Part shown: piece by piece, positions 15,307 through 25,198 of the stretch
How positions within the stretch are numbered: the stretch's first letter is position 1
Layout: the number at the start of each line of letters is the position of its first letter
Assembly (NCBI RefSeq): GCF_001639105.2
Contig: NZ_CP015285.1
Span: forward strand, 2,968,001 to 3,032,000
Direction: 5' to 3'
DNA: 64,000 nucleotides
Origin: Azospirillum humicireducens
GTDB taxonomy: Bacteria; Pseudomonadota; Alphaproteobacteria; Azospirillales; Azospirillaceae
Program-made: the position numbers and the translations under genes
Notes under the pieces: model-generated
Databases searched by the model: none
Seen by the model: the letters and a program-made list of their open reading frames with translations, nothing else
What the model was told of the DNA's origin: nothing

Positions 15307-18111
15307 TCATCCCGCCGCCACCGCATGGACGGCGCCCTGCCGGTCCAGCAGCCGCTCCACCTCCTCGGCCGGGACGGGACGGCTGAACAGGAATCCCTGA
15401 TAGCTCTCGCAGGAGAGATCGCGCAGCAACTGCAACTGTTCCTGCGTCTCCACCCCCTCGGCGATGACCGACAGGCCCAGGCTTCGGCCCAGCCCGACGA
15501 TGGCGCGCGGGACGGAGACGTCGCTGGCGCCGGTCGACAGGTCGTGGATGAAGGAGCGGTCGATCTTCAGCTTGTCGATCGGCAGCCGGTGCAGGTAGCT
15601 GAGGCTGGAATAGCCGGTGCCGAAATCGTCCAGCGCGATCAGCACGCCGCGCTGCTTCAGCGCCCCCAGCGTCGCCGCCGCCGATTCGACGTCGTCGATC
15701 AGGGTGCTTTCGGTCACTTCGACCTCCAGCTCCGGCCCGCTCAGGCCATTGGCGTCCAGCGCGCGGGCGACCTTGGCCGGCAGCTGCCCGTCGCGGAACT
15801 GGGCCCCGGATACGTTGACCGCCACCGGGATCGACAGGTCGAAGCGCGAGCGCCAGCGGCGGATCTGGGAACAGGCCTCGAACAGCACCCAGTCGCCCAT
15901 CGCCAGCACCAGCCCGGTCTCCTCAGCCACCGGCAGGAAACGGCCGGGCATGATCAGCCCCTCCTCCGGGTGGCGCCAGCGGATCAGCGCCTCCAGCCCG
16001 ACGATGCGGCCGGTCAGGGTGTCGACCTGCGGCTGATAGACCAGGAACAGCTGGCCCTCGCGGATGGCCTTGCGCAGGCTGCCCTCCAAATCCATCCGCT
16101 CGCGCGATCTGGCGCCCATCTCCCTGGTGACGAAGCGGAAGCCGTTCCGTCCCTGCTCCTTGGCATGGTACATGGCGATGTCGGCGCAGCGGATCAGCCC
16201 TTCCGGGTCGTCGGCATCGTCGGGGTACAGGCTGATGCCGATGCTGGGCGTCACCACGAAATTCTGGCCGCCGACGGTGAAGGGGCTGGCCAGATGCGCC
16301 ACCACCTTCTCCGCCACGCGCGCCGCATCCTCCGGTTCGGTCACGCGGCGCAGCACGATCAGGAACTCGTCGCCGCCCAGCCGCCCGACCGTGTCCGATT
16401 CCCGCAATCCCGCCTGCAGCCGCCGCGCCACCGACCGCAGCACCTCGTCGCCGAAGCTGTGCCCCAGGCTGTCGTTGATCACCTTGAAACGGTCGAGGTC
16501 GATGAACAGCACCGCCACCTTGCTGCCCTCGCGCCGCGCCTCGCGCAGCGCCTGGGCGATGCGGTCGAACAGCAGGACACGGTTGGGCAGGCCGGTCAGC
16601 GCATCGAAATGCGCCAGATACTGGATATGCTGCTCCGCCCGCCGCTTCTCGCCGATGTCCTCGGCGAAGGCCAGAACGAATTTCAGCTCTCCCGCCAGGG
16701 TGACGGGCTGGAAATGCAGGCTGAAATGGCTGCGCCGCCCGCCCAGCAGCAGCGGCTGGTCGGATTCGAGTTTGCCGCTTTCCCCATGCAGCGCCGCTTC
16801 CAGCGCGAAGACGGACGCCTGATCGCCGAAGCGAAGCCGCAAGTCGGCACCGGGCATCTCCTCCCGCGACAGCCCCGCGGCGGCGGCAAAGGCCGGGTTG
16901 CAGTCCTTCAGGAGTCCATCGGTGCCGATCAGCGCGATCCCCAGCGGTGCCTGGGTGAACAGCTGCTGCCGTTCAGCCTCCTGCAGGCGCAACGAGGCCG
17001 TCCTCTCCCCGGCCAGATCGACCGCACGGGAATGGGTCGCCAGCATCATGCGCAGGATCAGCGACAGAGCGATGCTGAGCGCGATCCCGCCGGCCAGCAG
17101 CGCCCCCGGCACCCAGTCATGCGCGCTCAGCACCCCGGCGGGCAGGTAGTCGTAGCGCACCGTCCAGACCCGGCCGCCGACCGGCAGTTCCCGAATCAGG
17201 CTGATCGACGCTACGGATTCCAGCGAACGCGGGCTGCGGTAGAGCGGGAACTTCGCCTCGGCCGGCGGCAGGTCATAGATCTCGATTCCGGCATCCGGCT
17301 GCTTTTCGTCGACCAGCCCGTCCACCAGAGGACCGATGCGGACCGGGACCACCACGACGCCGGTGAATGAGGCCTGCCGCGCCTCCAGAGACGGCGGCTG
17401 CGGATCGCCGCGATAGGTCGCCTGGTAGAGGATGAAGGCAGGTTTCGCCCCTGCCGCCTCGTCGATCTTCAGCGTGATCGCACGGGTGGCGGCCGGGTCG
17501 CCGCTGTCGCGCGCCCGCTCGATGGTGGATCGCCGCGCGGCATCGGACATCATGTCGAAACCGATTGCCCGCACGTTCGCAGCGTCGACCGGGGCGGCGA
17601 AGATGGTGACGACCCGGTCCGTGCCGACCGCCTCGGGCCAGATGCGGAAATTCGTCAGGCCGGCCGCCCGCATCGATTCCACCAGATCGCCGGAGCGGCC
17701 GGCCGGCACGGCGCGGGCATAGGCAACGGAGATGATGCCGGGAAATCGCCGTGGCGTGTCGAGCGCTTCGACGAACCGGTTCCACTGGGTCCAATGCAGG
17801 TCAGGGAAGGTCATCACCAGGGACGCCGCGCTGCGGGCCACCTGCGTGTGGATCTGCAGCCGGTCGGTCAGCTGGCCGTGAATCTCCTCGACCCGCGTCG
17901 CGAAGCGATGCTCCTCCTCGCGGGTCAGCAGCCGATCGGATTGCTGCATCGCCAGCGCGGACAGGCCGCATCCGGCAATCAAAGCCAGAAAGGGTATGGC
18001 GATCGGCAATGGCAGGTTGCGTAGGAAGCGACGGAAGGAGGTATCCGGAGGAATGGCCGGCGGGCGGTCCAAAAGTCGGTCGGCTGCGGGATCTGCCGCC
18101 GGTTCCGCCAT
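15307..18111 (-). CDS. CHASE-PAS-GGDEF-EAL cyclic-di-GMP enzyme
   Basis: A 934-residue inner-membrane signalling protein. A membrane segment at ~33-55 and another at ~335-358 bracket a periplasmic CHASE sensor domain. A PAS domain follows (~385-495), then GGDEF (~510-670; intact GGDEF near residue 580, diguanylate cyclase) and EAL (~690-925; LEALIRW and DDFGTGYSSL present, phosphodiesterase). Both active sites look intact, so the net activity cannot be told. CHASE domains usually bind small ligands such as cytokinin-like compounds or peptides. Its start overlaps the stop of the upstream small-protein gene as TGATG. Confidence 0.93.
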   Translation of the reverse strand: MAEPAADPAADRLLDRPPAIPPDTSFRRFLRNLPLPIAIPFLALIAGCGLSALAMQQSDRLLTREEEHRFATRVEEIHGQLTDRLQIHTQVARSAASLVMTFPDLHWTQWNRFVEALDTPRRFPGIISVAYARAVPAGRSGDLVESMRAAGLTNFRIWPEAVGTDRVVTIFAAPVDAANVRAIGFDMMSDAARRSTIERARDSGDPAATRAITLKIDEAAGAKPAFILYQATYRGDPQPPSLEARQASFTGVVVVPVRIGPLVDGLVDEKQPDAGIEIYDLPPAEAKFPLYRSPRSLESVASISLIRELPVGGRVWTVRYDYLPAGVLSAHDWVPGALLAGGIALSIALSLILRMMLATHSRAVDLAGERTASLRLQEAERQQLFTQAPLGIALIGTDGLLKDCNPAFAAAAGLSREEMPGADLRLRFGDQASVFALEAALHGESGKLESDQPLLLGGRRSHFSLHFQPVTLAGELKFVLAFAEDIGEKRRAEQHIQYLAHFDALTGLPNRVLLFDRIAQALREARREGSKVAVLFIDLDRFKVINDSLGHSFGDEVLRSVARRLQAGLRESDTVGRLGGDEFLIVLRRVTEPEDAARVAEKVVAHLASPFTVGGQNFVVTPSIGISLYPDDADDPEGLIRCADIAMYHAKEQGRNGFRFVTREMGARSRERMDLEGSLRKAIREGQLFLVYQPQVDTLTGRIVGLEALIRWRHPEEGLIMPGRFLPVAEETGLVLAMGDWVLFEACSQIRRWRSRFDLSIPVAVNVSGAQFRDGQLPAKVARALDANGLSGPELEVEVTESTLIDDVESAAATLGALKQRGVLIALDDFGTGYSSLSYLHRLPIDKLKIDRSFIHDLSTGASDVSVPRAIVGLGRSLGLSVIAEGVETQEQLQLLRDLSCESYQGFLFSRPVPAEEVERLLDRQGAVHAVAAG

Positions 18112-18617
18112 CAGAACTCCTCGAGAATCTTGGGGCTGGTCAGCAGCAGCGTTTCGATCATGCCCAGGATCTGCTCGATCTTGTTGCGGGTCGCGTCGAG
18201 CTCGTCGGCGGTCTTGTCATCGATGCCCGCTTCCATCAGCATCGTGTCGAAGGTGTGCAGGGTTTCGTTGAAGGCCTTCTGCTCCGCCACCAGCACATCG
18301 AAAGCGCCCAGCGAAGACGTCAGCGCCAGCGGCGGATCGCTGACGAAGGAATGGCTGATATCGGTGAAGATGGCGATTGCGCTCAGCTTCTGCCGGAGAA
18401 CCCATTGCGGAAAATTCGGCGGCAGCTCCTTCCCGGCAGCCTCCAGCCGTTCCTGGATCGAGAAGATCAGGCCCTGGATGTCCAGATAGGCCGCCCGGAT
18501 CTCGCGGAAGCGCGGAAAGGTCTTCGGCTTTCCGGCAGCGCGCAGCCGACCCAGGGCGGCGATGTCTTCCGTCAGTTTCCGGGACATCCGAAGCACGACG
18601 TCCGTCACCTTCGACAT
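18111..18617 (-). CDS. Small helical protein coupled to the c-di-GMP enzyme gene
   Basis: A 168-residue soluble protein with no Cys motif, signal or membrane segment. It is predicted all-helical, with heptad-like runs (FRAGENT-free stretches such as LDATRNKIEQILGMIETLLL). The start at 18617 (MSKVTDVVLRM) has an excellent GGAGGGG ribosome site. It overlaps the CHASE-GGDEF-EAL gene by one base and lies 132 bases after the globin-coupled chemoreceptor gene on the same strand. I do not recognise the family. The position suggests an adaptor or regulator of one of the two neighbours, which is inference only. Confidence 0.75.
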   Translation of the reverse strand: MSKVTDVVLRMSRKLTEDIAALGRLRAAGKPKTFPRFREIRAAYLDIQGLIFSIQERLEAAGKELPPNFPQWVLRQKLSAIAIFTDISHSFVSDPPLALTSSLGAFDVLVAEQKAFNETLHTFDTMLMEAGIDDKTADELDATRNKIEQILGMIETLLLTSPKILEEF

Positions 18618-18749
18618 CACACCCCTCCGCTCAAAGGCTCGTCCTCGCACATCCCAGCCGGGCCGATCCTGCCCGCCCCGCCTATGTCGGTCAGCCTACA
18701 CCAGAGTCCGCCCCGATCGTTAGTGTTACCAACCCGTCAGAACCCGCCT

Positions 18750-20495
18750 TCAAAACCCGACGGCGGCAACCGGTGTCGGACCGTTCTCCAACCCGGCCTT
18801 GTCGAGCGCGTCGAGCAGCTCGATGACGTCCTTGGACGCACGCTCGACCTCCGCCACCTCGGCCAGTGCCCGGTCCATGTCGCCGGCCGCGAAGGCTCGG
18901 GCGGCCGCCTTGCCGTGGTCGTGCACCTTCCGGTGCGGCGTCTCCAGCCCGACGAAGGCGGAATGGGAGCGGTAGCCCATCGAGGACGGGCCGTAATACC
19001 ATTTGCCCAGCCGGCAGGCCTCATGGCTCGCCAGTTCGTCGGGGCGCAGGGTCTCCAGCCCGACCAGCATGTCGGCCAGCCGCTTCTTCCAGATGACGTG
19101 GTCGACCTTGGCGATCTTCACGATCTTGCCGGGGATGTCCTGTTCCATCAGCTGGCCCAGCTGGCTGCCCAGCAGGGCCTCCACGCCGCGCGTCGCCTGG
19201 ACGCTGCGCAGGATGGCGGCGCTGTTGGCCGCGCTGCTTTCGGCGATGCGCGCGGTGCCGGCGGCAACCTGGTTGGCCGCGGCGGACTGCTGGGTCAGGA
19301 TGCTGGTGATGTCGGACATGCGCTGTTCGGTGCGGGCGATATGGTCGCCGATGTCGGCCATGCGCTCGCTGACGTCGCGGATCGCCTGCTGACCGGCCGC
19401 GACGGCGCGGGTGCCGTCCTCCATCGACGCGACGATGGCGCCCATTTCCGATTTCAGGGCGTCGATGCGCAGGCGGATGTCCTCGGTCGCGCGGGCGGTC
19501 TGGTTGGACAGGTTCTTGACTTCGCTCGCCACCACGGCGAAGCCCTTGCCGGCCTCGCCGGCCCGCGCCGCCTCGATGGTGGCGTTCAGGGCCAGTAGGT
19601 TGGTCTGCTTGGCGATCGCCTCGATGGTGGAGACGATCTCCGCGATGCGTTCGGAGGCGACCGACAACTCGCCGACCCGCGTCGCCGCCCCTTCGACCGC
19701 AGTGGCGATCTGTTCCATCCGGGCGACCGCCTGCTCCACGGTTTGGCCGCCGTCGGCGGTCACCGACCGCGCCTCCCCGGCCAGCGCCGTGACATCGCGG
19801 CTGCGCGCCCAGATCTCCTGGATGCCGGTCACCGTCTCCTCGGTCGCGGCGGCGATGCCCTGGGATTCCTGATCGACCGCGCGCAGTTGCCCGACCATCT
19901 CGGCATTGGCGACCGCCGCATCGTTGATGGCGATCGCCGCGTCGATGGTCCGGTCCATCAGCGCTGCGGCGAAGCCGCCCAGCGACCGCCCGCTTCCTGT
20001 GCCATCGGCGGTCCCGCCCGCCGACAGGCCGTAGCCCGCCAGGGTCCGGTCCATGTCGAAGGCCACGGCGCGCGCCACCGCGGCCGCAGCCCGCCGTGCC
20101 GTGGCCGAACGCCAGCGCAGCGCGCCCTGCACCAGGGCCAGCAGGTCGCTCAGCACGACACCATAGGCGCCGATGTACCAGGACGGCTCCAGCCCGATGC
20201 GCCGATGCGCCTCCCCGGCCGCCCGGCATCGGGCCTCGTGCGCGGGCGAACCGGCGTCCTGGAACATCAGGCGCCAGTGTTCGGCCTGCCGCCGCTTCAA
20301 CCGGGGCAGGTCGCCATGGGCGTCCAACAGCTTGCGGGTTTCCGGCCAGTGCGACAGATGGGCGTAGAAGCGCTCCGACAGGTCCGGCAGGCTGCGGTCG
20401 ATCAGCCGGCCCATGCTGGCCAACAGGCCGCGTTCCTCCGCCTCCAGCCCGAAGAATTCCGCCTCCGCACCTGGATTCCGCCCGTCAGCCGCCAT
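18750..20495 (-). CDS. Globin-coupled chemoreceptor with C-terminal CZB zinc-binding domain
   Basis: A 581-residue soluble methyl-accepting protein with no membrane segment. Residues ~12-150 match the sensor-globin of globin-coupled sensors; His97 in [18 protein letters not shown] is the expected proximal heme ligand. The MA signalling domain spans ~205-440 (hairpin tip [20 protein letters not shown]). Residues ~455-560 are a CZB domain with its His, Cys ([10 protein letters not shown]) and His pair (HRKVHDHG). It should report oxygen or NO to chemotaxis kinases, with an added zinc- or oxidant-sensing tail. The ATG at 20495 is preferred to the TTG at 20513. Confidence 0.9.
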   Translation of the reverse strand: MAADGRNPGAEAEFFGLEAEERGLLASMGRLIDRSLPDLSERFYAHLSHWPETRKLLDAHGDLPRLKRRQAEHWRLMFQDAGSPAHEARCRAAGEAHRRIGLEPSWYIGAYGVVLSDLLALVQGALRWRSATARRAAAAVARAVAFDMDRTLAGYGLSAGGTADGTGSGRSLGGFAAALMDRTIDAAIAINDAAVANAEMVGQLRAVDQESQGIAAATEETVTGIQEIWARSRDVTALAGEARSVTADGGQTVEQAVARMEQIATAVEGAATRVGELSVASERIAEIVSTIEAIAKQTNLLALNATIEAARAGEAGKGFAVVASEVKNLSNQTARATEDIRLRIDALKSEMGAIVASMEDGTRAVAAGQQAIRDVSERMADIGDHIARTEQRMSDITSILTQQSAAANQVAAGTARIAESSAANSAAILRSVQATRGVEALLGSQLGQLMEQDIPGKIVKIAKVDHVIWKKRLADMLVGLETLRPDELASHEACRLGKWYYGPSSMGYRSHSAFVGLETPHRKVHDHGKAAARAFAAGDMDRALAEVAEVERASKDVIELLDALDKAGLENGPTPVAAVGF

Positions 20496-20715
20496 CTCGA
20501 CCACCCACGCCAATGATGCGGCATACGCGCAGTAAGCGCCGGACCGCCTTATTCTTGGCGGCAGTTATATGACAATTGTCGCAAAGCGCAACCCAGGACA
20601 GCCCCTTAACGATTGAAGGAACGGCTGCAGGCTGCACATAATGGTCGCGCCTGCCCGCAAATCAGGGATCATTGCAACACCGAACTGAATACAGGGATAT
20701 TATTCCGGGCGAATT

Positions 20716-21627
20716 TCATTCGCCTGCGAATGACTGGATGGCTTCGGCGATCAGGCCATCGAGGGGCAGGGCGTTGGACGGGTGCGGCACGCCATCGCAG
20801 GACAGCGGACGGCCGAGACCTTCCGCCGCGAAACGCCCGGCGACGGTGTCGTTGAACAGGGCATGGACGCCATAGACCCGCACCGTGTCGGCCCCCAGCA
20901 CCCGCGCAGCCCGCGCGCAGGAGAAGATCGTCTCGCCGGAGCTGATGACGTCGTCGACGATCACCACCGGGCGGTCATGGATCGGCGCATCGGGCGGCAG
21001 CGCCACCGTCACGTCGCGGTCGCCGCGCCGTTCCTTGCGCCCGACCACGCCGGTCAGGCCGAGCGGACCGGCCACCGCCTCCACCAGCGGGGCGGACTCC
21101 TCGTCGGGACCGACGATCACCGTGCCGGGCTTGACCCCGGCGGCGCGCAGATGGTCGGCGATCGGTGCCGCACCGCTCAGCGCGATGGCGGGGCGGCCGA
21201 CGAACACCTCGTCCAGCGTGTGGGTGCGGTGCAGGTGCGGCTCGACGCAGACGAACCGGTCGAAGCAGCGGCCGAGCCACTCCCCCACCACCGTCTGGCT
21301 GACCGGTTCGCCCGGCTTGAAGATGGCGTCCTGGCGCATATAGGCCATGTAGGGCGCCACCAGGCAGAGATCGGTCGCCCCCTGGCGCCGCAGCACGGAG
21401 GAGGCGAGCGTCAGCTCTACCAGCTTGTCGTTCGGGCGGTCGAGCGAGCGGTAGACGATGGCGCGTTCCACCGGTTCGGGCAGGCGGACCAGGCTCTCGC
21501 CGTCGGGAAAGCGGTGCAGATCGGCAATATGGCAGGGAATGTCCAGCGCCTGGGCCAGCCGCCGTGCCGCGTCCGCCGACTCCGGGAACCCGTAGACGGC
21601 CCTGTAGTTGCCCGTATTGCGGGCCAT
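20716..21627 (-). CDS. Ribose-phosphate pyrophosphokinase-like protein, class III/archaeal-type motifs
   Basis: A 303-residue cytoplasmic protein of the PRPP-synthetase family, which makes PRPP from ribose 5-phosphate and ATP. The flexible ATP loop reads YMRQDAIFKPGEPVS, similar to the FKPGEPIS form of archaeal class III enzymes rather than the usual bacterial form. The PRPP loop VVIVDDVISSGET is intact, and HRFPDGES and EPHLHRTHTLDEV are also present. It is shorter than housekeeping bacterial Prs (about 315). It is likely a second, specialised PRPP synthetase. It stands alone with 220 bases of gene-free DNA downstream. Confidence 0.82.
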   Translation of the reverse strand: MARNTGNYRAVYGFPESADAARRLAQALDIPCHIADLHRFPDGESLVRLPEPVERAIVYRSLDRPNDKLVELTLASSVLRRQGATDLCLVAPYMAYMRQDAIFKPGEPVSQTVVGEWLGRCFDRFVCVEPHLHRTHTLDEVFVGRPAIALSGAAPIADHLRAAGVKPGTVIVGPDEESAPLVEAVAGPLGLTGVVGRKERRGDRDVTVALPPDAPIHDRPVVIVDDVISSGETIFSCARAARVLGADTVRVYGVHALFNDTVAGRFAAEGLGRPLSCDGVPHPSNALPLDGLIAEAIQSFAGE

Positions 21628-21738
21628 GTCCCATCTCCCTGTACCACCTTGGATACAGGCAAGATTGGCGCAGGCGGCATGGGCGGGTCAATGATGGCAA
21701 AAGGCGGACGCTGCGGCTGCTTGTCCCGTCTCGTCGGC

Positions 21739-22266
21739 CTATGCCTCGGCATTTCCGCCGTCTTCCCCGCGCTTGCTTTCCTCCGCCTCGTCCGCTTCCG
21801 AGGCGGCGGGATCGACATGGATGCTCTCGGCCTTGCGCGCCAGCCATTGGAAGGCGCCCAGCCCGACGACCAGCAGCGTGACCACCCCCAGCAGCATCAC
21901 CGGATAGACGATGGCGGAAATCTCGCTGGTGCGCGCCTCGAACACCAGGACCAGCCCTTCCAGGCTGGCGGCGATGATGATCGTGGTCAGGAATTTGGTC
22001 AGGGTGCGGCGGGCCTCGTCGGCGCGGCGCAGCTCGCGTTCGCGGACGATCTCCTCCTCGTAGAGGTATTTGGCGATCTCGAAGACGGCGATGGCCAGCA
22101 CGATCATCCCGACCCCTTCCAGCATGGCCGAGGTCAGCGCGTGGCTGTCCAACGCCACCATCCCTTCCACGACGGTCAGGGCGGACAGGCCGATGAACAG
22201 CAGGGCGAACAGGCTGAGCGTCGCCGCCGCCAGCAGATACATCCCGCGCGCCGCCGATTGGAACAT
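21739..22266 (-). CDS. Four-segment inner-membrane protein of unknown function
   Basis: A 175-residue protein with four predicted membrane segments (~9-31, 50-69, 92-109, 117-139), a charged cytoplasmic loop (EEEIVRERELRRADEARR) and an acidic hydrophilic tail. The topology resembles PsiE-like small membrane proteins, but I cannot confirm the family. The start at 22266 (MFQSAARGMYLL) has a clear AAGGGGAAGG ribosome site. It is divergent from the CorA gene, with 169 bases between them, so shared regulation is possible. No function assigned. Confidence 0.75.
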   Translation of the reverse strand: MFQSAARGMYLLAAATLSLFALLFIGLSALTVVEGMVALDSHALTSAMLEGVGMIVLAIAVFEIAKYLYEEEIVRERELRRADEARRTLTKFLTTIIIAASLEGLVLVFEARTSEISAIVYPVMLLGVVTLLVVGLGAFQWLARKAESIHVDPAASEADEAEESKRGEDGGNAEA

Positions 22267-22435
22267 CGTCCTTCCCCTTCCCGATCCGAACTTGGTCTTG
22301 GCAAACCGGTCCTTGGCAGTGTCAACGCGCGGGATGCGCAGTCCGCCCGGCCGACGCCACCGGATTCGTCGACGCTGCCGGGGAACCTCTTTAGAGTGGC
22401 GCCACTGCGCCGCACCAAGCCCGGTTTTCCGAATC

Positions 22436-23437
22436 ATGACCCTGCCGCCTTCTCCCCTTCCAACCCACAACGCGGTCGTCGCCAGCGCCGCCTATTGCGA
22501 CGGCCGGCGCATCGCCGACGTGCCGGTCGCGGAGGCGGGAGCGTGGGCGGCCAAGGACAGCCACTTTGTCTGGATCGGACTGTGGGAACCGGACGAGGCG
22601 CTGCTGATGGAGGTGAAGCGCCAGTTCGGCCTGCACGAACTGGCGGTGGAGGACGCGCTGCACGCCCACCAGCGCCCGAAGGTGGAGGTCTACGGCGACA
22701 GCCTGTTCATGGTCCTGCGCACCGCCCGGCTGGAGCAAGGGGAGCTGGAACTGGGCGAAACCCATGTCTTCGCCGGGCGCGGCTATGTCGTCACCGTTCG
22801 GCATGGCGCGTCGAGCAGCTATTCGCCGGTGCGGGCGCGGGCCGAGAGCGCGCCCGCTCTGCTGAAGCATGGCGAGGATTTCGTCGTCTACACCGTGATG
22901 GACTATGTGGTGGACTGCTATGTTCCCGTCCTCGACCAGATGGCGGCGATGGTGGAGGAGTTGGACGCCCAGCTGATCGCCCGCCCGCCCGGAACGGCGG
23001 AGATCGAGCGCATCCACCAGCTGCGCCGTGACCTGGAGCGGCTGCGCCGCAATGCCTCGCCCCTGCTGGAGGTCTGTTCGCGGCTGGAGCGTTTCGACCT
23101 GCCGATGATCGACCCGGCGATCCGCCCCTATTACCGCGACGTGCAGGACCATGTGATCCGCGTCAACGAACAGATCGGATCGCTGCGCGAGGTGCTGTCC
23201 TTCGCCTTCGAAACCAGTATGATCCTGGCCGCCGCAAGGCAGAACGACGTGACGCGCAAGCTGGCCGCCTGGGCCGCCATCCTCGCCGTGCCGACGGCCA
23301 TCGCCGGCCTCTACGGCATGAACTTCGAGCATATGCCGGAGCTTCACTGGCGATACGGCTACCCGGCGGTGCTTGCCGTGATCGCCGCCGTCTGCGCCGG
23401 CCTGTATATCCGCTTCCGGCGGACGGGCTGGCTGTGA
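22436..23437 (+). CDS. CorA-family divalent cation transporter
   Basis: A 333-residue protein. A long cytoplasmic N-terminal domain (~1-265) with stalk-like helices is followed by two membrane segments near the C-terminus. The selectivity signature YGMNFEHMPEL, with GMN between them, is the mark of CorA. It likely carries Mg2+ (or Co2+/Ni2+) into the cell as a pentamer. The start at 22436 (MTLPPSPLP) is the first ATG with natural composition after the intergenic region. The MPEL form is common in alphaproteobacterial CorA proteins. Confidence 0.92.
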   Translation: MTLPPSPLPTHNAVVASAAYCDGRRIADVPVAEAGAWAAKDSHFVWIGLWEPDEALLMEVKRQFGLHELAVEDALHAHQRPKVEVYGDSLFMVLRTARLEQGELELGETHVFAGRGYVVTVRHGASSSYSPVRARAESAPALLKHGEDFVVYTVMDYVVDCYVPVLDQMAAMVEELDAQLIARPPGTAEIERIHQLRRDLERLRRNASPLLEVCSRLERFDLPMIDPAIRPYYRDVQDHVIRVNEQIGSLREVLSFAFETSMILAAARQNDVTRKLAAWAAILAVPTAIAGLYGMNFEHMPELHWRYGYPAVLAVIAAVCAGLYIRFRRTGWL

Positions 23438-23493
23438 CCCCTGCCGCGGCGGGGTGACGTTCCGGCCAAGCTGCCCTTTAGGAAAATCGGACC

Positions 23494-23898
23494 ATGAGCG
23501 ACGCAAAGAACACGCTGCACGCCCTGCTGGACGCCTATCTGCGCTGCCCGGTTGACGCGGCGCGGAGCGAGCTGGAACAGGCGCTCCGCAGCTACCAGAC
23601 CGACTGGATCCGTGCCCATGCCGGAGCCGACGCCCCGCCCCTGCCGGCGGCCGCTCCGACTTCGGCGGCGAAGCCGCTGACGCCCAAGCCGCGATTCCCC
23701 ATCGCGTCGGCCGACCTGGAGGTGCTGAAGCGCCTTGCCGACGGCTGGCCCGGCACCACCGCCGAGGTGGCGCGCTGGGCCTGGTTCGAGAACCGGGAAC
23801 TGGTGGCGCTGGAGACCAATCCGGCCGGCGAGGGACCGGAGGTTCTGCGCCTGACCCCGCTGGGCTGGGCCGCCATCGGCCGTATGCCGCCGGACTGA
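23494..23898 (+). CDS. Small unknown protein
   Basis: A 134-residue soluble protein. A helical N-terminal half (residues ~3-40) is joined by an Ala/Pro linker (~45-68) to a compact C-terminal half with LEVLKRLADGWPGTTAEVARW and a late LTPLGWAAIGR. This latter part could be a small winged-helix-like fold, but it is too short to call. It lies 56 bases after corA on the same strand and converges on the LysM gene. Codon use matches its neighbours, so it is probably real. Function unknown. Confidence 0.65.
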   Translation: MSDAKNTLHALLDAYLRCPVDAARSELEQALRSYQTDWIRAHAGADAPPLPAAAPTSAAKPLTPKPRFPIASADLEVLKRLADGWPGTTAEVARWAWFENRELVALETNPAGEGPEVLRLTPLGWAAIGRMPPD

Positions 23899-23930
23899 GC
23901 CGGGGACCGGCTCACAGATCAGTTCGCGGA

Positions 23931-25046
23931 TCAGTTCACCTGGGGCAGCGAGAAGATCTGGCCGGGATAGATCAGGTCGGGATCGCGGATCTGCTCGCGG
24001 TTGGCGGTGTAGATGGTTGTGTAGAGCATGCCGTCGCCATAGGTGCGGCGCGCCAATCGCCACAGGCTGTTGCCGGGCTGGACGACGATGCTGCGCCCGT
24101 CGGTGGCCCCGGCCGGCATGGCGGAGACCTGGACCGGCAGCTCGGCCCGCGCCACCACCTTGCCGGACTGGGTGACCTGATCGGCGCGCAGGGTGTAGAG
24201 GCCGGGATCGATCAGTTTTTCGGGAATCAGGCGCCAGCCGCCCTTGGGATCGGTGTGGGCGCGGCCGACCAGGATGTTGTCGAGATAAAGCTGCACCGCA
24301 CTGTTGGGTGCCGCCCGCCCGCCCAGCGCCACACGGCCGGCGGGATCATAGTCCATCGTCTCCACCGACACGCCGCCCGGCGGCGGCGGCGCGCCGTTGG
24401 CGGGAACCGGGGGGGCCTGCAGCACCGAGCTGCCGCCCATGGATGCCGGTGCGCCGGCCAGCCCGTCGCGCGGAACCGCCACGGCCACCGCGGTGCCCTG
24501 CGCGGCCGAATCGGCCGCGGCAGCCTGGGCCGTGCCGGACCGGACAGTGTCGGGCTGGGCGATGCCGGCCTGATCGGGCACCATCACCACCACCACCTTG
24601 TCGGCGGGAACCGGCGCATCGGACCCGGGGCGGGCCTCCGTCAGGTTCAGTTCGCGTGTGCCGGGAGCCAGCGGCTTGTCCGGCAGCATCACCCATTCGC
24701 CACGCTGGTCGGCCTTGGCGGTGGCGACCGGCGTTCCCCCGTCGGTAACCGTCACCTGCGATCCCGGCGCCGCGCGGCCGGCCATCACCGTCGCCCCGTC
24801 CGGCGCCACCCGAACCACGTCGAAGCTGGGCGCCGCGGGAGCGGGAGCAGGGGCCGCCGCCGCTTTCGCGGGTGCTGCGGGCGGGACCGCGGCGGGAGGA
24901 GAGACGGGAGAGGCGGGAGCAGATGCCGCCGGAACCGGAGCCGGTGTCGGTGTCTGCACAGGTCCCCCGGCCGGCCACAGCGCAATCGCCGCCGCCCCAC
25001 ACATCAGAGCCACGCCCAAAGCTGCGAACAACGCGTTTCGTTTCAC
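23931..25046 (-). CDS. LysM-domain envelope protein
   Basis: A 371-residue protein with one N-terminal membrane segment (ALFAALGVALMCGAAAIAL), a long Pro/Ala-rich linker, two Ig-like beta segments (around ~75-135 and ~235-310, each with a GRAAPGS or GRAAPNS turn), and a C-terminal LysM domain (~320-371: VQPGNSLWRLARRTYG, ending YPGQIFSLPQ). LysM binds peptidoglycan, so it probably spans from inner membrane to wall. The GTG at 25046 (VKRNALF) is taken as start. Similar LysM proteins are common next to housekeeping genes in alphaproteobacteria. Confidence 0.85.
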   Translation of the reverse strand: MKRNALFAALGVALMCGAAAIALWPAGGPVQTPTPAPVPAASAPASPVSPPAAVPPAAPAKAAAAPAPAPAAPSFDVVRVAPDGATVMAGRAAPGSQVTVTDGGTPVATAKADQRGEWVMLPDKPLAPGTRELNLTEARPGSDAPVPADKVVVVMVPDQAGIAQPDTVRSGTAQAAAADSAAQGTAVAVAVPRDGLAGAPASMGGSSVLQAPPVPANGAPPPPGGVSVETMDYDPAGRVALGGRAAPNSAVQLYLDNILVGRAHTDPKGGWRLIPEKLIDPGLYTLRADQVTQSGKVVARAELPVQVSAMPAGATDGRSIVVQPGNSLWRLARRTYGDGMLYTTIYTANREQIRDPDLIYPGQIFSLPQVN

Positions 25047-25198
25047 TGCGCACCCATCCGGCGGCCCGCCACCACGGCAGGATGGGCAACCATAGCAGAA
25101 GGACAGGTGCCAAAAGAATGCTGCCGTTTGCCCATTTCCATCGTCCGAACGGCTTCGATTGCCCCGCAAGATCAGGTTTCGGCAAGAGCCGGCGGTTT

